From Mesorhizobium sophorae (GTDB taxonomy: Bacteria; Pseudomonadota; Alphaproteobacteria; Rhizobiales; Rhizobiaceae), in assembly GCF_002270415.1 (NCBI RefSeq), contig NZ_NNRI01000001.1, positions 186,001-250,000 on the forward strand: 64,000 nucleotides of DNA. Direction: 5' to 3'. The notes beneath the pieces are model-generated. The model was not told where the DNA came from, made no database searches, and was given only the letters and a program-made list of their open reading frames with translations. The translations under genes were made by a program, and so were the position numbers. Below are positions 1 to 9,608 of the stretch, piece by piece (position 1 is the first letter of the stretch; each line of letters begins with the position of its first letter).

Positions 1-43
1 CGAAGAAGCCGCAGCCGATCAGCGCTCCTCGCAATTCCACCAT
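1..43 (-). CDS. Start of Gfo/Idh/MocA-type dehydrogenase (partial)
   Basis: Only the first 14 codons lie in the window. The reading begins M-V-E-L-R-G-A-L-I-G-C-G-F-F, the first beta strand and Gly-rich turn of a Rossmann NAD(P)-binding fold in the style of Gfo/Idh/MocA oxidoreductases. The ATG lies two bases after the stop of the upstream permease, so it is the next gene of the transporter operon. D-apiose dehydrogenase belongs to this family, and the apionate-oxidoisomerase-like gene nearby makes that identity attractive. It is an inference from context, because 14 residues cannot identify the substrate. Confidence 0.55.
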   Translation of the reverse strand, partial: MVELRGALIGCGFF

Positions 44-45
44 GC

Positions 46-1110
46 TCAGCCTGCCTTTGCCATCTGCATCAATGTCACGCGACTCTGCAGCCGGCGCTGC
101 GCCTGGTCGACGACGACGGCGACAATGATGACCAGGCCCTTGATCACCATTTGCCAGAAAGAACTCACCCCCATCATCACCAACCCGTCCGAAAGAATGC
201 CGATGACGAAGGCACCGACTATGGTGCCGCCAATCGTGCCGCGACCGCCCGACATCGAGGTGCCGCCGAGCACCGCCGCCGCGATGGCATTGAGCTCGAA
301 ACTTTCGCCCGTCGCCGGATGCGAGGCCATCAGCTCGGACGAGATGATCAGGCCGACGATTGCCGCGCAGAAACCGGAGAACATATAGACGAACATCTTC
401 ACCGTGTTGACACGGACGCCCGAAATTCGCGACGCCCGTTCGTTGCCGCCAACCGCGAAGATATGGCGGCCAAGCGGCGTGTATTTGGCGAGGTAGGCGG
501 CCGCCAGCGCAACGAGGATCAGGATCCAGATCGCCACCGGCAGGCCGAGCAGCCGGCCGGCGCCGAGGAAGCCGAACCCGGTGGTGCCCAGTTCCGGCTT
601 GCCGACAAGGTTGGGGAAGGTGCGTCCATCCGACGACAGCAGCGCCAGGCCGCGCGCGACATAGAGCACGCCGAGCGTGGCGATGAACGGCGCGACGTTC
701 AGCCTGGTGATCAGCAATCCGTTGACGGCGCCGATCAGGATGCCGACCGCCAGCGTGATCAGCGCGATCTCGACGACATTGAAATAGATGGTGTAGCCGA
801 TCTGCAGGTCGATGCCGTTGAGCACGAGATAGCCGGCCACCATGCCGCACAGGCCGACGATCGAGCCGACCGACAGGTCGATGCCGCCGGTGATGATCAC
901 GAAGGTCATGCCCATGGCGAGGAACGCATTCAGCGCCACGTGCTTCGACATCAGGATCAGGTTGGCTGTCGACAGGAAATTCGGGGCCGCGATCGAGAAG
1001 AAGACCAGCACGGCGATCAGTGCGATGAAGGTCCTCGCCTTCATCAGCGTCAGCAGCAGCGAGCCGCTCGATGCGGAGGGAATAGCCGCCTTGGCCGGGA
1101 TGTCAGTCAT
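46..1110 (-). CDS. Sugar ABC transporter permease (RbsC/CUT2 family)
   Basis: Inner-membrane permease of about 354 residues for a ribose-type (CUT2) importer. It has a cytoplasmic N-terminus and about ten hydrophobic segments. Family signatures include GMTFVIITGGIDLSVG in the first third, RLNVAPFIATLGVLYVARG in the middle and AAAVLGGTSMSGGRGT near the end. I chose the ATG at 1110, which overlaps the ATPase stop by 8 bases. A longer reading from 1167 would add an arginine-rich stretch that lies over the ATPase end. It is the fourth gene of the minus-strand operon binding protein, lipoprotein, ATPase, permease, dehydrogenase. The substrate is not readable from the permease; neighbours suggest a pentose or branched sugar. 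Confidence 0.9.
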   Translation of the reverse strand: MTDIPAKAAIPSASSGSLLLTLMKARTFIALIAVLVFFSIAAPNFLSTANLILMSKHVALNAFLAMGMTFVIITGGIDLSVGSIVGLCGMVAGYLVLNGIDLQIGYTIYFNVVEIALITLAVGILIGAVNGLLITRLNVAPFIATLGVLYVARGLALLSSDGRTFPNLVGKPELGTTGFGFLGAGRLLGLPVAIWILILVALAAAYLAKYTPLGRHIFAVGGNERASRISGVRVNTVKMFVYMFSGFCAAIVGLIISSELMASHPATGESFELNAIAAAVLGGTSMSGGRGTIGGTIVGAFVIGILSDGLVMMGVSSFWQMVIKGLVIIVAVVVDQAQRRLQSRVTLMQMAKAG

Positions 1111-2650
1111 GGGCGGTGTACTCCGTGTGCGGGACCGGGCCGTGGCCAAGCGCCGAGGCGGCGACAAGCGCGGCCTCCGTCGCCTCGGCGCGATCGAACA
1201 TGCCGGTCAGTTTTCCATTGCTCATCACCGCGATCCGGTCGGACAGCGCCATCACCTCGTCGAGGTCCGAGGTGGCGAACAGGATGCCCAATCCGTCGCG
1301 CGACAGTTTGCGCATGGTGCGGAAGACGTCGGCCTTGGCGCCGACATCGATGCCGCGGCTGGGCTCGTCCATCAGCAGCACCTTCGGGCCGGTGAGCAGC
1401 GCCTTGCCGATCACCACCTTTTGCTGGTTGCCGCCGGACAGCGACGAGACTTCCTGCGCCGGATCGGCAACCTTGATCGCCAGTTCCCGCACCATCTGCA
1501 CCACCGCCTGCCTTTCGGGGCCGCCGCGGATATGAAACAGGCGGACAAACCGCGACAGGCTGGCCAGCGTCAGATTGCTGGCAACGGAGAGGATAGACAC
1601 CAGCCCTTCGCGCTGGCGGTCTTCGGGGATCAGCGCCAGCCCGCGCCGGATGCGCCGCGTCGTGTCGCGCTCCTTGACCTGTTTGCCGGAAATGAAGATC
1701 GCTCCTGTGGCCTGGCCATGGCGGCCCATGATGCAGTCGAACAGCTCGCTGCGTCCCGCGCCCATCAGGCCGTAGATGCCGAGGATCTCGCCGGCGCGCA
1801 GCGACAGCGAGACGTGGTCGACCGCAAGACCGCCGGTCGCACGCGGCAGGCAGATGTCATGGGTGCGGAATATTTCTTCGCCTGGAACATGGCCATCGGC
1901 CTTGGCGAAATCCTTGGCGTCGGACCCAATCATCTGCCGTACGATCCACCGGGTGTCGACGTTTCTCATCTCCTCCTGGCCGGTGATTTGCCCGTCGCGC
2001 AGCACGGTGATGTAGTCGCCGATGCGGATCAGCTCCTCGAGCCGGTGCGAGATGTAGACGATGGCCACACCGCGCGCCTTGAGGTCGGCAATCACCTTGA
2101 ACAGGATCTCGACTTCCGCGGAACTCAGTGCAGAAGTCGGTTCGTCCATGATCAGGATGCGCGCATCGAGCGAAACCGCCTTGGCGATCTCGACCAGCTG
2201 CTGCTGGCCGATGCGCAGATCCTCGACCAGCATGTCGGGCCGGATCCCGGCCTGCAGGCGTTCGAGAAATTGCGCAGCGCGGCGCTCCTGTTGCTTGCGG
2301 TCGATCTTGCGGAACCGGTTGGTGATCTCGCGGGTGGCGAAGATGTTCTCGGCGACGGTCAAATTGCCGAACAGGTTCAGCTCCTGGAACACCATGCCGA
2401 TGCCGCGGTTCACCGCGTCGGCGGATGACGAGAAGGAAACTTCTTCCCCTTCCAGGAGGATCCGGCCGGCAGTGGGTCGTTCGACGCCGGCGATGATCTT
2501 CATCAGCGTCGATTTGCCTGCGCCGTTTTCGCCGACCAGCACATTGACCGCGCCCTTGCGCACCTCGAAATTCGCGCGCTTGACCGCGACCGTGCCGGAA
2601 TAGACCTTGGAGACGTCCTCCAGCTTCAGAATGACATCGTGATCGCTCAT
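1103..2650 (-). CDS. Sugar ABC transporter ATPase, two nucleotide-binding domains (RbsA type)
   Basis: A 515-residue double ATPase that powers the CUT2 importer from the cytoplasmic face. The first domain has an intact Walker A, GENGAGKS at residues 40-47, and the Walker B run LIMDEPTSAL. The second domain has the degenerate Walker A usual for RbsA (GLMGAGRSE), a good SGGNQQK signature and MDEPSRGIDVGAK. The length is normal for the family. Its start overlaps the stop of the upstream lipoprotein gene by 4 bases and its stop overlaps the permease start, so the genes are translationally coupled. Confidence 0.93.
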   Translation of the reverse strand: MSDHDVILKLEDVSKVYSGTVAVKRANFEVRKGAVNVLVGENGAGKSTLMKIIAGVERPTAGRILLEGEEVSFSSSADAVNRGIGMVFQELNLFGNLTVAENIFATREITNRFRKIDRKQQERRAAQFLERLQAGIRPDMLVEDLRIGQQQLVEIAKAVSLDARILIMDEPTSALSSAEVEILFKVIADLKARGVAIVYISHRLEELIRIGDYITVLRDGQITGQEEMRNVDTRWIVRQMIGSDAKDFAKADGHVPGEEIFRTHDICLPRATGGLAVDHVSLSLRAGEILGIYGLMGAGRSELFDCIMGRHGQATGAIFISGKQVKERDTTRRIRRGLALIPEDRQREGLVSILSVASNLTLASLSRFVRLFHIRGGPERQAVVQMVRELAIKVADPAQEVSSLSGGNQQKVVIGKALLTGPKVLLMDEPSRGIDVGAKADVFRTMRKLSRDGLGILFATSDLDEVMALSDRIAVMSNGKLTGMFDRAEATEAALVAASALGHGPVPHTEYTAHD

Positions 2651-3288
2651 GGCCGCGGCCCGATTTCTGCCTCCGCCGGCGTCACCAGCGGCAGGTCTTG
2701 GCTGCCTTCGAGCGTATAGGCGCCGAGAACCTTGGCGATGCGGCCTTCCAGCGCTTCACGCGGCAGCTTCGAAAGCACGGTCTTGTCGGCATACGCGTTG
2801 AACGCCTTGCCGAACTGGGCGAAGTCGATCTGGTTGGTGAAGTCGTTGAACTGGACGAAGTCGAGGCTGTCGCGCAGCGCCGTACCGCGCATGGCGGGAC
2901 CGATCTGCACGCGTGCATCCGCCTTGCCGTCGCCGTCGACATCGATATCCATCGTCGCCGCGCGCGAGCCCGTGTTTGCGGCAACGATCTTGCCGTCAAC
3001 ACGAACCGCGAAGGTCCACGGCGAATTCGCCTGCTTGTTCGGGTTGCCGTATTTGGCGCCGGCAGCCGCCGGGTCGGCTTTCGCCAGGGCATGAACCTCG
3101 GGAAACGGTCCGGCTTTCTGCCTGAGATAGGGCACCACCTTCGCCGCCCACAACGCCTCGACCATCTTGTCGGGATTGAAGGCGGCAGCGCCGCCGCCAT
3201 CACCCGAGGGGGTCGGCAGAACCTTGCAGCTGGCAAGGCTGATGCCGAGTGTCACGGCAAGGATCGGCCAGGTCGGCTTGTTCAGCAT
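2647..3288 (-). CDS. DUF2291-family lipoprotein of a sugar transporter operon
   Basis: A 213-residue predicted periplasmic lipoprotein. The N-terminus has a short hydrophobic signal ending in the lipobox L-A-S-C, so the lipidated cysteine is about residue 21. The body matches my recollection of DUF2291 proteins, which sit between the binding protein and ATPase genes of ribose-like transporters. Visible features include IDVDGDGKADARVQIGPA and an Asp/Phe-rich stretch DFVQFNDFTNQIDFAQFG. Its function is not established. Position and export suggest an accessory to substrate capture or permease assembly. The start codon lies inside a 20-bp tandem repeat. Confidence 0.8.
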   Translation of the reverse strand: MLNKPTWPILAVTLGISLASCKVLPTPSGDGGGAAAFNPDKMVEALWAAKVVPYLRQKAGPFPEVHALAKADPAAAGAKYGNPNKQANSPWTFAVRVDGKIVAANTGSRAATMDIDVDGDGKADARVQIGPAMRGTALRDSLDFVQFNDFTNQIDFAQFGKAFNAYADKTVLSKLPREALEGRIAKVLGAYTLEGSQDLPLVTPAEAEIGPRP

Positions 3289-3313
3289 GGCGGTTTGTTG
3301 TTCAGCATGGCGG
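3280..3313 (-). repeat. 20-bp tandem repeat duplicating a start-codon region
   Basis: The block GTTCAGCATGGCGG occurs at 3280-3293 and again at 3300-3313, a 20-base period. On the coding strand this duplicates the ATG and first codons of the DUF2291 lipoprotein gene. The upstream ATG (3308) opens a mini-frame of eight codons whose TGA overlaps the real ATG, so it could act as a coupling leader or be a neutral slippage product. Confidence 0.75.
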
Positions 3314-3349
3314 CCTCGGCATGATGGTCGGCATCCGCAGAAAATGGCG

Positions 3350-3379
3350 GCGAGGGACGAACCGAGATTCGCCCCTCGC
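3350..3379 (-). terminator. Stem-loop just downstream of the binding-protein gene
   Basis: GCGAGGG (3350-3356) pairs with CCCTCGC (3373-3379), and the stem continues through an A/C mismatch into CGAA/TTCG around a 6-base loop. It lies 18 bases past the stop of the ribose-type binding protein gene and before the lipoprotein gene. There is no T-tract, so an mRNA-stabilising or attenuating hairpin is more likely than a full terminator. Confidence 0.55.
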
Positions 3380-3397
3380 TATTCATGTCACGCCGGC

Positions 3398-4671
<1,274 letters not shown>

Positions 4672-5499
4672 TCAGGTGATGCGCTGAATGCTGGCGGCAA
4701 TCTCCTCCGGCTCAAAGACGCGCTTCCAGTCGTCGCGCATCAGCACCGGCTTTCCAAACTCTATCGCCTTGTTGCAGGCGTCGGAGAAGACGCCCTTGGT
4801 TTCGCCGAAGATGACAGCGCCGAGGACGTTCATATGGCCGAGCAGGAAATCGAGAGCCGCCTGTTTGTCGACGCCGCGCGCAACGACTTCATCGACGGCT
4901 TCCTTCATGACGACGAGCAGCGAGGCGCATACGGTCTCCGAAAGACCCGGCTCGAGCAGCGCCATCTGATCGACAGTGACGCGGTGCGAGCGCATCACCG
5001 GCGCCCAGATGATCTTGGCGATCGCCTCACCCTTGGCATAGTCCTCTTCCGGGCCCTGCATCAGCGCACTAACCATGTGCTGCTTGGCTTTGACGCCGCC
5101 GAAATAGTCCTTCTTGGCCGCCATGTCGGTTTCGTCGTTGAAGATCGGCGGATGACAGGGATGGGTGACGAAATAGGTCAGGTCCGGCCGCTTGGGCAGA
5201 TGGCCGGCGAATGGTGCCGCGGCGTCGAGCACCACCACCATCGTGCCTGGCGCGAGTTTGCTCTCGATGCTTGCCGCGACCTTGCCGATATGTGTATCGG
5301 GAACGGCCAGGATCACCATATCGGCGCCTTTGAGTGCGTCATCGGCACTGACGGCATCGAAACCCAGCCCCGACTTCAGCCGCTCGCGGCCGGCCTCGCT
5401 GACCTCGACATGGCGTATCGTGTAAGGCGAGCCGCGAAAATTAGTCGACAGGCGGTAACCCATTTTCCCGCCGGCACCGAACAGTGCAATCGTCGTCAT
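4672..5499 (-). CDS. apnO: D-apionate oxidoisomerase-like NAD-dependent dehydrogenase
   Basis: A 275-residue cytosolic dehydrogenase. The N-terminal Rossmann fold has LFGAGGKMG at residues 5-13, followed by an all-alpha part of 6-phosphogluconate-dehydrogenase type. The run FVTHPCHPPIFNDETDM and the later ETVCASLLVVMKEA are what I recall for ApnO-type D-apionate oxidoisomerases of rhizobia, which convert D-apionate to 3-oxo-isoapionate. The family level is confident and the exact substrate moderately so. It is its own transcription unit, 333 bases from the transporter operon, and shares an operator-like 13-mer with it. A related tetronate or sugar-acid dehydrogenase is the alternative. Confidence 0.72.
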   Translation of the reverse strand: MTTIALFGAGGKMGYRLSTNFRGSPYTIRHVEVSEAGRERLKSGLGFDAVSADDALKGADMVILAVPDTHIGKVAASIESKLAPGTMVVVLDAAAPFAGHLPKRPDLTYFVTHPCHPPIFNDETDMAAKKDYFGGVKAKQHMVSALMQGPEEDYAKGEAIAKIIWAPVMRSHRVTVDQMALLEPGLSETVCASLLVVMKEAVDEVVARGVDKQAALDFLLGHMNVLGAVIFGETKGVFSDACNKAIEFGKPVLMRDDWKRVFEPEEIAASIQRIT

Positions 5500-5549
5500 G
5501 TATCACTACTCCCAATGTCCAACGATGGATCAACCAATCGTCATGTTAT

Positions 5550-5562
5550 CAACTGGTATAAT
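5550..5562 (-). promoter_or_regulatory. Candidate shared operator, copy 2
   Basis: CAACTGGTATAAT, about 50 bases upstream of the apnO-like start codon. It differs from the copy at 4525-4537 by one base. The 5500-5723 gap otherwise shows no supported feature. Confidence 0.5.
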
Positions 5563-5723
5563 CACTCTACCAAAGCTTGGCAATCTTCATCCGGCGTGGA
5601 TGCCGATGATTCATGGACCATCCCTGGCCGGCATGCCTGGCGCTGGTCGAGGCTTGCTAGGAGTGCGCCGTCGCAGCGGCGCAGCTGGATGACGCAATCG
5701 GCGAGACAAGACCTCCGGGGTCT

Positions 5724-6617
5724 CTACTTGGCCCATTGCGGAACGTGCAGCAGGTCACGCAGGCGGATCGGCAAGCTGGACGAAGCGCCCAATTCGGCAC
5801 AGCTTGCCTCCCAACGCCGGAGATACTCGGCGATCGGTAGACCGGTGCGGCCGGGCCAGCGGTTGAGTGCACCCAGCGCCTCGACGCAATCCGGCGCGCG
5901 GTCGTATTCGGCGAGGATGGTCACGGACATCGCCTGGGCGAATAGATTGAGGCCGGGTATTTCGATCTCGCTGCGATGGCCGGCGAACCACGCCGCGGCG
6001 TCGCTGGTGAGCCCCTGGCTGTCGGCAAGCGCGGTATAGCCTCGGATGATGTTTTCGCGATACTTGGCAATGGCATCGCCGAAGGCGTTGTCGCCGGCGA
6101 AGGGCGGGGCCTCCTTCCAGCTTTTCGCCAGACGCCCGAGCCCGCGCAGCGAATGGGCCTCCACCATTGCTTCCTCGAGCCACTGGCAGGGCGCCGCCGG
6201 CTTGGCGTCCGCCTGCCAGCTGTTGCAGAGTACATGGCCGAGCTCGTGGCCGAACTGGTAGGCGAGCTTCGACCAGTCACGCTCGCCGATATCGACGATG
6301 ATCCAGGCCATGCTACTGCCGTCCGGATGCAGCCAGATCGCCGGCGTGCCGGAAGTGTGCTCGTCGACACGCAGCCGCGTCGGCTGGCGGTCGGAGAGCA
6401 GCCGGACGCCGTCAAGGCATGCATGCCGCATGCGCTCGACGACCTGATCTGCCGCGCCCTCCAGCATGCGGCCCCAGTCGCCGGCAAGCTCGATGGGTGC
6501 GGTGAGGAGGGTGGAGGGAGCGGCCATTGCAGGAGTAACGCCCCAGCAGGTCAACTTGGGCTGAGCAAATAGCATTGGTGCGCTTCCTGCGCCAAGGATG
6601 AAATCACGCCGTTTCAT
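5724..6617 (-). CDS. Tat-exported putative zinc metallopeptidase
   Basis: A 297-residue protein when started at the ATG at 6617, which places the twin-arginine motif M-K-R-R-D-F at the very N-terminus. A longer reading from 6635 is possible. The hydrophobic signal ends around A-M-A-A (residues 30-33), so export to the periplasm is likely. Residues 124-128 are H-E-L-G-H, an HExxH zinc site. A glutamate-rich helix W-L-E-E-A-M-V-E (147-154) could supply the third ligand, as in gluzincins. I cannot place it in a named family. It stands alone, divergent from the FkbM methyltransferase gene, so the two may share a regulatory region. The substrate is unknown. Confidence 0.65.
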   Translation of the reverse strand: MKRRDFILGAGSAPMLFAQPKLTCWGVTPAMAAPSTLLTAPIELAGDWGRMLEGAADQVVERMRHACLDGVRLLSDRQPTRLRVDEHTSGTPAIWLHPDGSSMAWIIVDIGERDWSKLAYQFGHELGHVLCNSWQADAKPAAPCQWLEEAMVEAHSLRGLGRLAKSWKEAPPFAGDNAFGDAIAKYRENIIRGYTALADSQGLTSDAAAWFAGHRSEIEIPGLNLFAQAMSVTILAEYDRAPDCVEALGALNRWPGRTGLPIAEYLRRWEASCAELGASSSLPIRLRDLLHVPQWAK

Positions 6618-6728
6618 ATTCGATCTGCCCTCCAAGCCCTTCTGATACCGCCTTTCAGCATGACGCTCGTCTTTGGCAAAATTCGGAAAGTCGCTTACCT
6701 TGCGATGGAACCAAGAGAGGCTATCGTC

Positions 6729-7826
6729 ATGAATGCGGATCCTGATCGTATCGGCTCAGCCAGCCGCCTTTTCACCTCACATGGTACGACGTTGTTCGTC
6801 GATCCGAGCTCAAACGAACTCCGACATGGACCTTTTGAGGCCACTCCTTTCAATACTGTATTAATTCCAGAGGGCGGCGAATCAGATCCAAAACTCTCCG
6901 ACGCATACTTCAATCAAGATATAGTTAGGCTTTCTTCATACTCAAATGGGTTTTCCTTCAAAAAGAATGATGGAAGTAACTATGACGATAGTATCAACTC
7001 ATTTGCCCTCGTAATTTTTAACAGGAAGGAATTCGGGCTGAGGAAAAGCGGATTGTTCCTCAGCGCGGAACCGGATGGCCGCGTTTCGCTGTCGAGAACA
7101 GAGTGCAAAAGCTGGGAGCTGTTCCATTTTCGGCATGATGCTTCCGAGGTAAGCGGATCGATAGTTAGGCATCGAATTGACGGTCAGATAGTGAATTTCT
7201 TTATATCGAACCGAGCCGATTACATTCAATCGTTGCTGCTACGTGGAGATTTTTATGACCGCGAGGCGCTCAATCTCATCAGGCGTCAATGTCTACCGGA
7301 AAAAACATTCGTCGACATAGGTGCCAATATTGGCAATCACTGCATCTTCCTCTCAAAATTTTGTAATCCATCCGAGGTGATCGCGTTCGAGCCCAATCCA
7401 GCTGCGATAGCCATACTTAGGATAAATATGTCACTCAACGGATGTTCCAAAATCAATTTGGACCATCTTGGTTTGGCGCTGTCGTCAAAATCTGGGACAA
7501 TGCGCGTACATTATCCATCAATCGGAAATATTGGTGGCGCTCAAATGTTGCCCGACGACCTTGGGGACGTAAAATGCATTCCCGGCGACGATCTTCTGTA
7601 TCAGAAGCCGATTGGTTTCATTAAAATTGACGTCGAAGGTGCTGAATTTGAAGTGCTCAAGGGATTGAAGAATACAATCGAGCTCCGGCGGCCAAATCTG
7701 CTGGTCGAGGTTTGGCCTCAGGCTCGCAAGGAGCTCGAGGCCTGGTGCAGCGCTTTTCACTATATGATCCAGGAATCCCTACCTATGGATGACAACTACT
7801 TCTTGGTGCCCAAGGAACGGACTTGA
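6729..7826 (+). CDS. FkbM-family methyltransferase with a novel N-terminal domain
   Basis: A 365-residue protein. I prefer the ATG at 6729 because AAGAGAGG lies 8 bases before it; an ATG at 6660 is the upstream alternative. Residues from about 190 to the end form a FkbM SAM-dependent methyltransferase: FVDIGANIGNH (SAM loop), VIAFEPNP, FIKIDVEGAEFEVLKG and LLVEVWP. FkbM enzymes O-methylate sugars and secondary metabolites. The first 150 residues match no family I know, but share LF-x-x-x-G-T-x-L-x-V-D and E-L-R-H-G-P-x-E with the 865-residue glycosyltransferase nearby. GC is visibly lower than in the catabolic genes, which suggests transfer. Confidence 0.85.
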   Translation: MNADPDRIGSASRLFTSHGTTLFVDPSSNELRHGPFEATPFNTVLIPEGGESDPKLSDAYFNQDIVRLSSYSNGFSFKKNDGSNYDDSINSFALVIFNRKEFGLRKSGLFLSAEPDGRVSLSRTECKSWELFHFRHDASEVSGSIVRHRIDGQIVNFFISNRADYIQSLLLRGDFYDREALNLIRRQCLPEKTFVDIGANIGNHCIFLSKFCNPSEVIAFEPNPAAIAILRINMSLNGCSKINLDHLGLALSSKSGTMRVHYPSIGNIGGAQMLPDDLGDVKCIPGDDLLYQKPIGFIKIDVEGAEFEVLKGLKNTIELRRPNLLVEVWPQARKELEAWCSAFHYMIQESLPMDDNYFLVPKERT

Positions 7827-7920
7827 CCGCGGGAGTCGCATGGCAACGACCGCCGCCCGAATTGCATTTTTTGTTCCACTTCAGACCGACGACTGATCTG
7901 CCGGGCGCGGCACCCGCGTA

Positions 7921-9534
7921 TCATCCGCCTGTCCCGTGGATTGTGCGCTGTTGGCGACCGTAAATCTCCACCTCGGAAAGATGGAGATACTCTTTGCGAG
8001 GGATCGAAATCCGAACGTAGCGTGCCTCCACAGGTAAGTCAGAGGACCACACCAGTGGCATTCCAGCGCTATATCCGCCGAAGATTTGACCGGGCTCAGT
8101 GCTGAATATCAGCTTCCAGAGATCGCCGTCATTCGAGCCTTCGACTACAATGGGCGACGTTCGGCGCTGCATCCATTCCGGAATACGGTCTCGGTTGAAT
8201 ATCCGAATGGCGAACACTTGAGAGGGTTCTTCAAGGTCTACCATCCACCACGGGGTTTCGATATTTTCAGTATGAAATCCAAGTGCTTTTGCTGGATTTC
8301 CATTTACTGCATTCCCTGCGTCTTCCTCCAAGGTCGATCCAACGGACCACTGGCTCAACGAACTTTGTGTCGCTCGCTTTTTGAGCGCGAGGTTGGGCAT
8401 CGAAAGATCTATGGGAGGATGTCCATCGAATTGGCGAACTGGCTGATAGCCTCGCAGCCTACCAACTTCGAGATAGTGGTGCAGTGGATCCTCGAACCAC
8501 CCTTCGCTTATCTCCATTGCAGCGTCGATGTATCGATGTGCGTACCAGATGGAATCGAAGGTGATGGCAGACCCCTGCGCGGTTCTCGACGGCAAGCCGC
8601 TGTCGTAATTTTCTCTCGGCACACGCAGGAATGGAGCGGAAGTCTTCAGCAGCGCAACCTGATTGCGCGATATCTCTTTCCATCTACCTGATATCCGGCG
8701 ATGGTATTCCAGGCTCTGTTCCTCCGGGACTCCATAGTTCAACGGAAATAGAAAGTATCTATAACGAGGATCATCGATCGGCAGCAGATCGACCTCGCGA
8801 TGATGCGCCGGGTTGTAGAAACCACTGAGCGGAAGGAAGATCGTCTGCGCTTGGGAAAGCCATGCCGCTAACCAGGAGAACGTGCTGACCGCAACGACAA
8901 TGTTCTTTGCTGAACGAATCAAATCAAAGTCGGCCCTGGCTCCTTGGCTGTCGTAGAAGACAGCTTTTGGGAAGCGGGATCTAAGTTGTCGCACATACTC
9001 TGAATCGCCGAGCTGTCCGACAAACACCGGATTCAGTCCCGTCGAAGCGACCACATCCTCATAGAAATCTATTGGAAGAAGCGGATAGTGAGCTATGCCT
9101 TGTAGGATTTCGGCAGTTCGAATATTGATTAGTAGATCACCCTCGCCAATTTTCCGTTCTGGAGAACTGTATGGAAAAAGTGAGTGATAATCTTGAGGTA
9201 GGTCAAGGAACTCCATCCTTTGCAGATGGTCAGCCATCATTATTCGCACCGACTCGCTTCTGTTCGCAAGACGGCAAATCTCACCAACGTGAGGTCGAAA
9301 GGCATCCCAAGTCCACAAATCTATGTTATCAAGAAAAATCTGACTTTGCGTATCGTCTGGAATTTCAATCCCCCATTCCGGGATCGAAACGCCAACAACG
9401 CTGCATTGTTCAATGCGCTTAGACATTGCCAAAGCGCCAATATACTGAATCATCTTGTTCGCTACATTACCTCGATGCCTTAAGGCGATGACGCGCCTAC
9501 GCGCAAAGTGGTGTTCTGGCGGCATCTGACTCAT
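7921..9534 (-). CDS. Fucosyltransferase-like protein with C-terminal discoidin (F5/8C) domain
   Basis: A 537-residue protein in three parts. Residues 14-280 resemble GT11-type alpha-1,2-fucosyltransferases: a degenerate start motif R-H-R-G-N-V-A-N-K-M-I-Q-Y, an I-N-I-R-T-A-E strand where the family has its H-x-R-R-G-D site, and STFSWLAAWLS near the end. Residues 325-368 carry the D-P-L-x-H-Y-L-x-x-G motif common in large rhizobial glycosyltransferases. Residues 380-530 are a coagulation-factor 5/8 type C (discoidin) carbohydrate-binding domain (NLALKKRATQSS, then AVNGNPAKALGFHTE and WWMVDLEE). Enzyme activity is inferred and the catalytic motif is altered. It is probably expressed with the larger glycosyltransferases upstream on the same strand. 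Confidence 0.72.
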   Translation of the reverse strand: MSQMPPEHHFARRRVIALRHRGNVANKMIQYIGALAMSKRIEQCSVVGVSIPEWGIEIPDDTQSQIFLDNIDLWTWDAFRPHVGEICRLANRSESVRIMMADHLQRMEFLDLPQDYHSLFPYSSPERKIGEGDLLINIRTAEILQGIAHYPLLPIDFYEDVVASTGLNPVFVGQLGDSEYVRQLRSRFPKAVFYDSQGARADFDLIRSAKNIVVAVSTFSWLAAWLSQAQTIFLPLSGFYNPAHHREVDLLPIDDPRYRYFLFPLNYGVPEEQSLEYHRRISGRWKEISRNQVALLKTSAPFLRVPRENYDSGLPSRTAQGSAITFDSIWYAHRYIDAAMEISEGWFEDPLHHYLEVGRLRGYQPVRQFDGHPPIDLSMPNLALKKRATQSSLSQWSVGSTLEEDAGNAVNGNPAKALGFHTENIETPWWMVDLEEPSQVFAIRIFNRDRIPEWMQRRTSPIVVEGSNDGDLWKLIFSTEPGQIFGGYSAGMPLVWSSDLPVEARYVRISIPRKEYLHLSEVEIYGRQQRTIHGTGG

Positions 9535-9608
9535 CTCGTTACACTTTCTGCGAAATTAGTAGTTTCTCTTCTCCACTTCAGTAAAAAATTGGGAAAATTT
9601 CGCATAGA

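Noticed and set aside
842-2428. Long plus-strand open frames over the ribose-type transporter genes (also 151-1395)
   Set aside because: They are antisense shadows of strongly recognisable permease and ATPase genes, typical of high-GC DNA.
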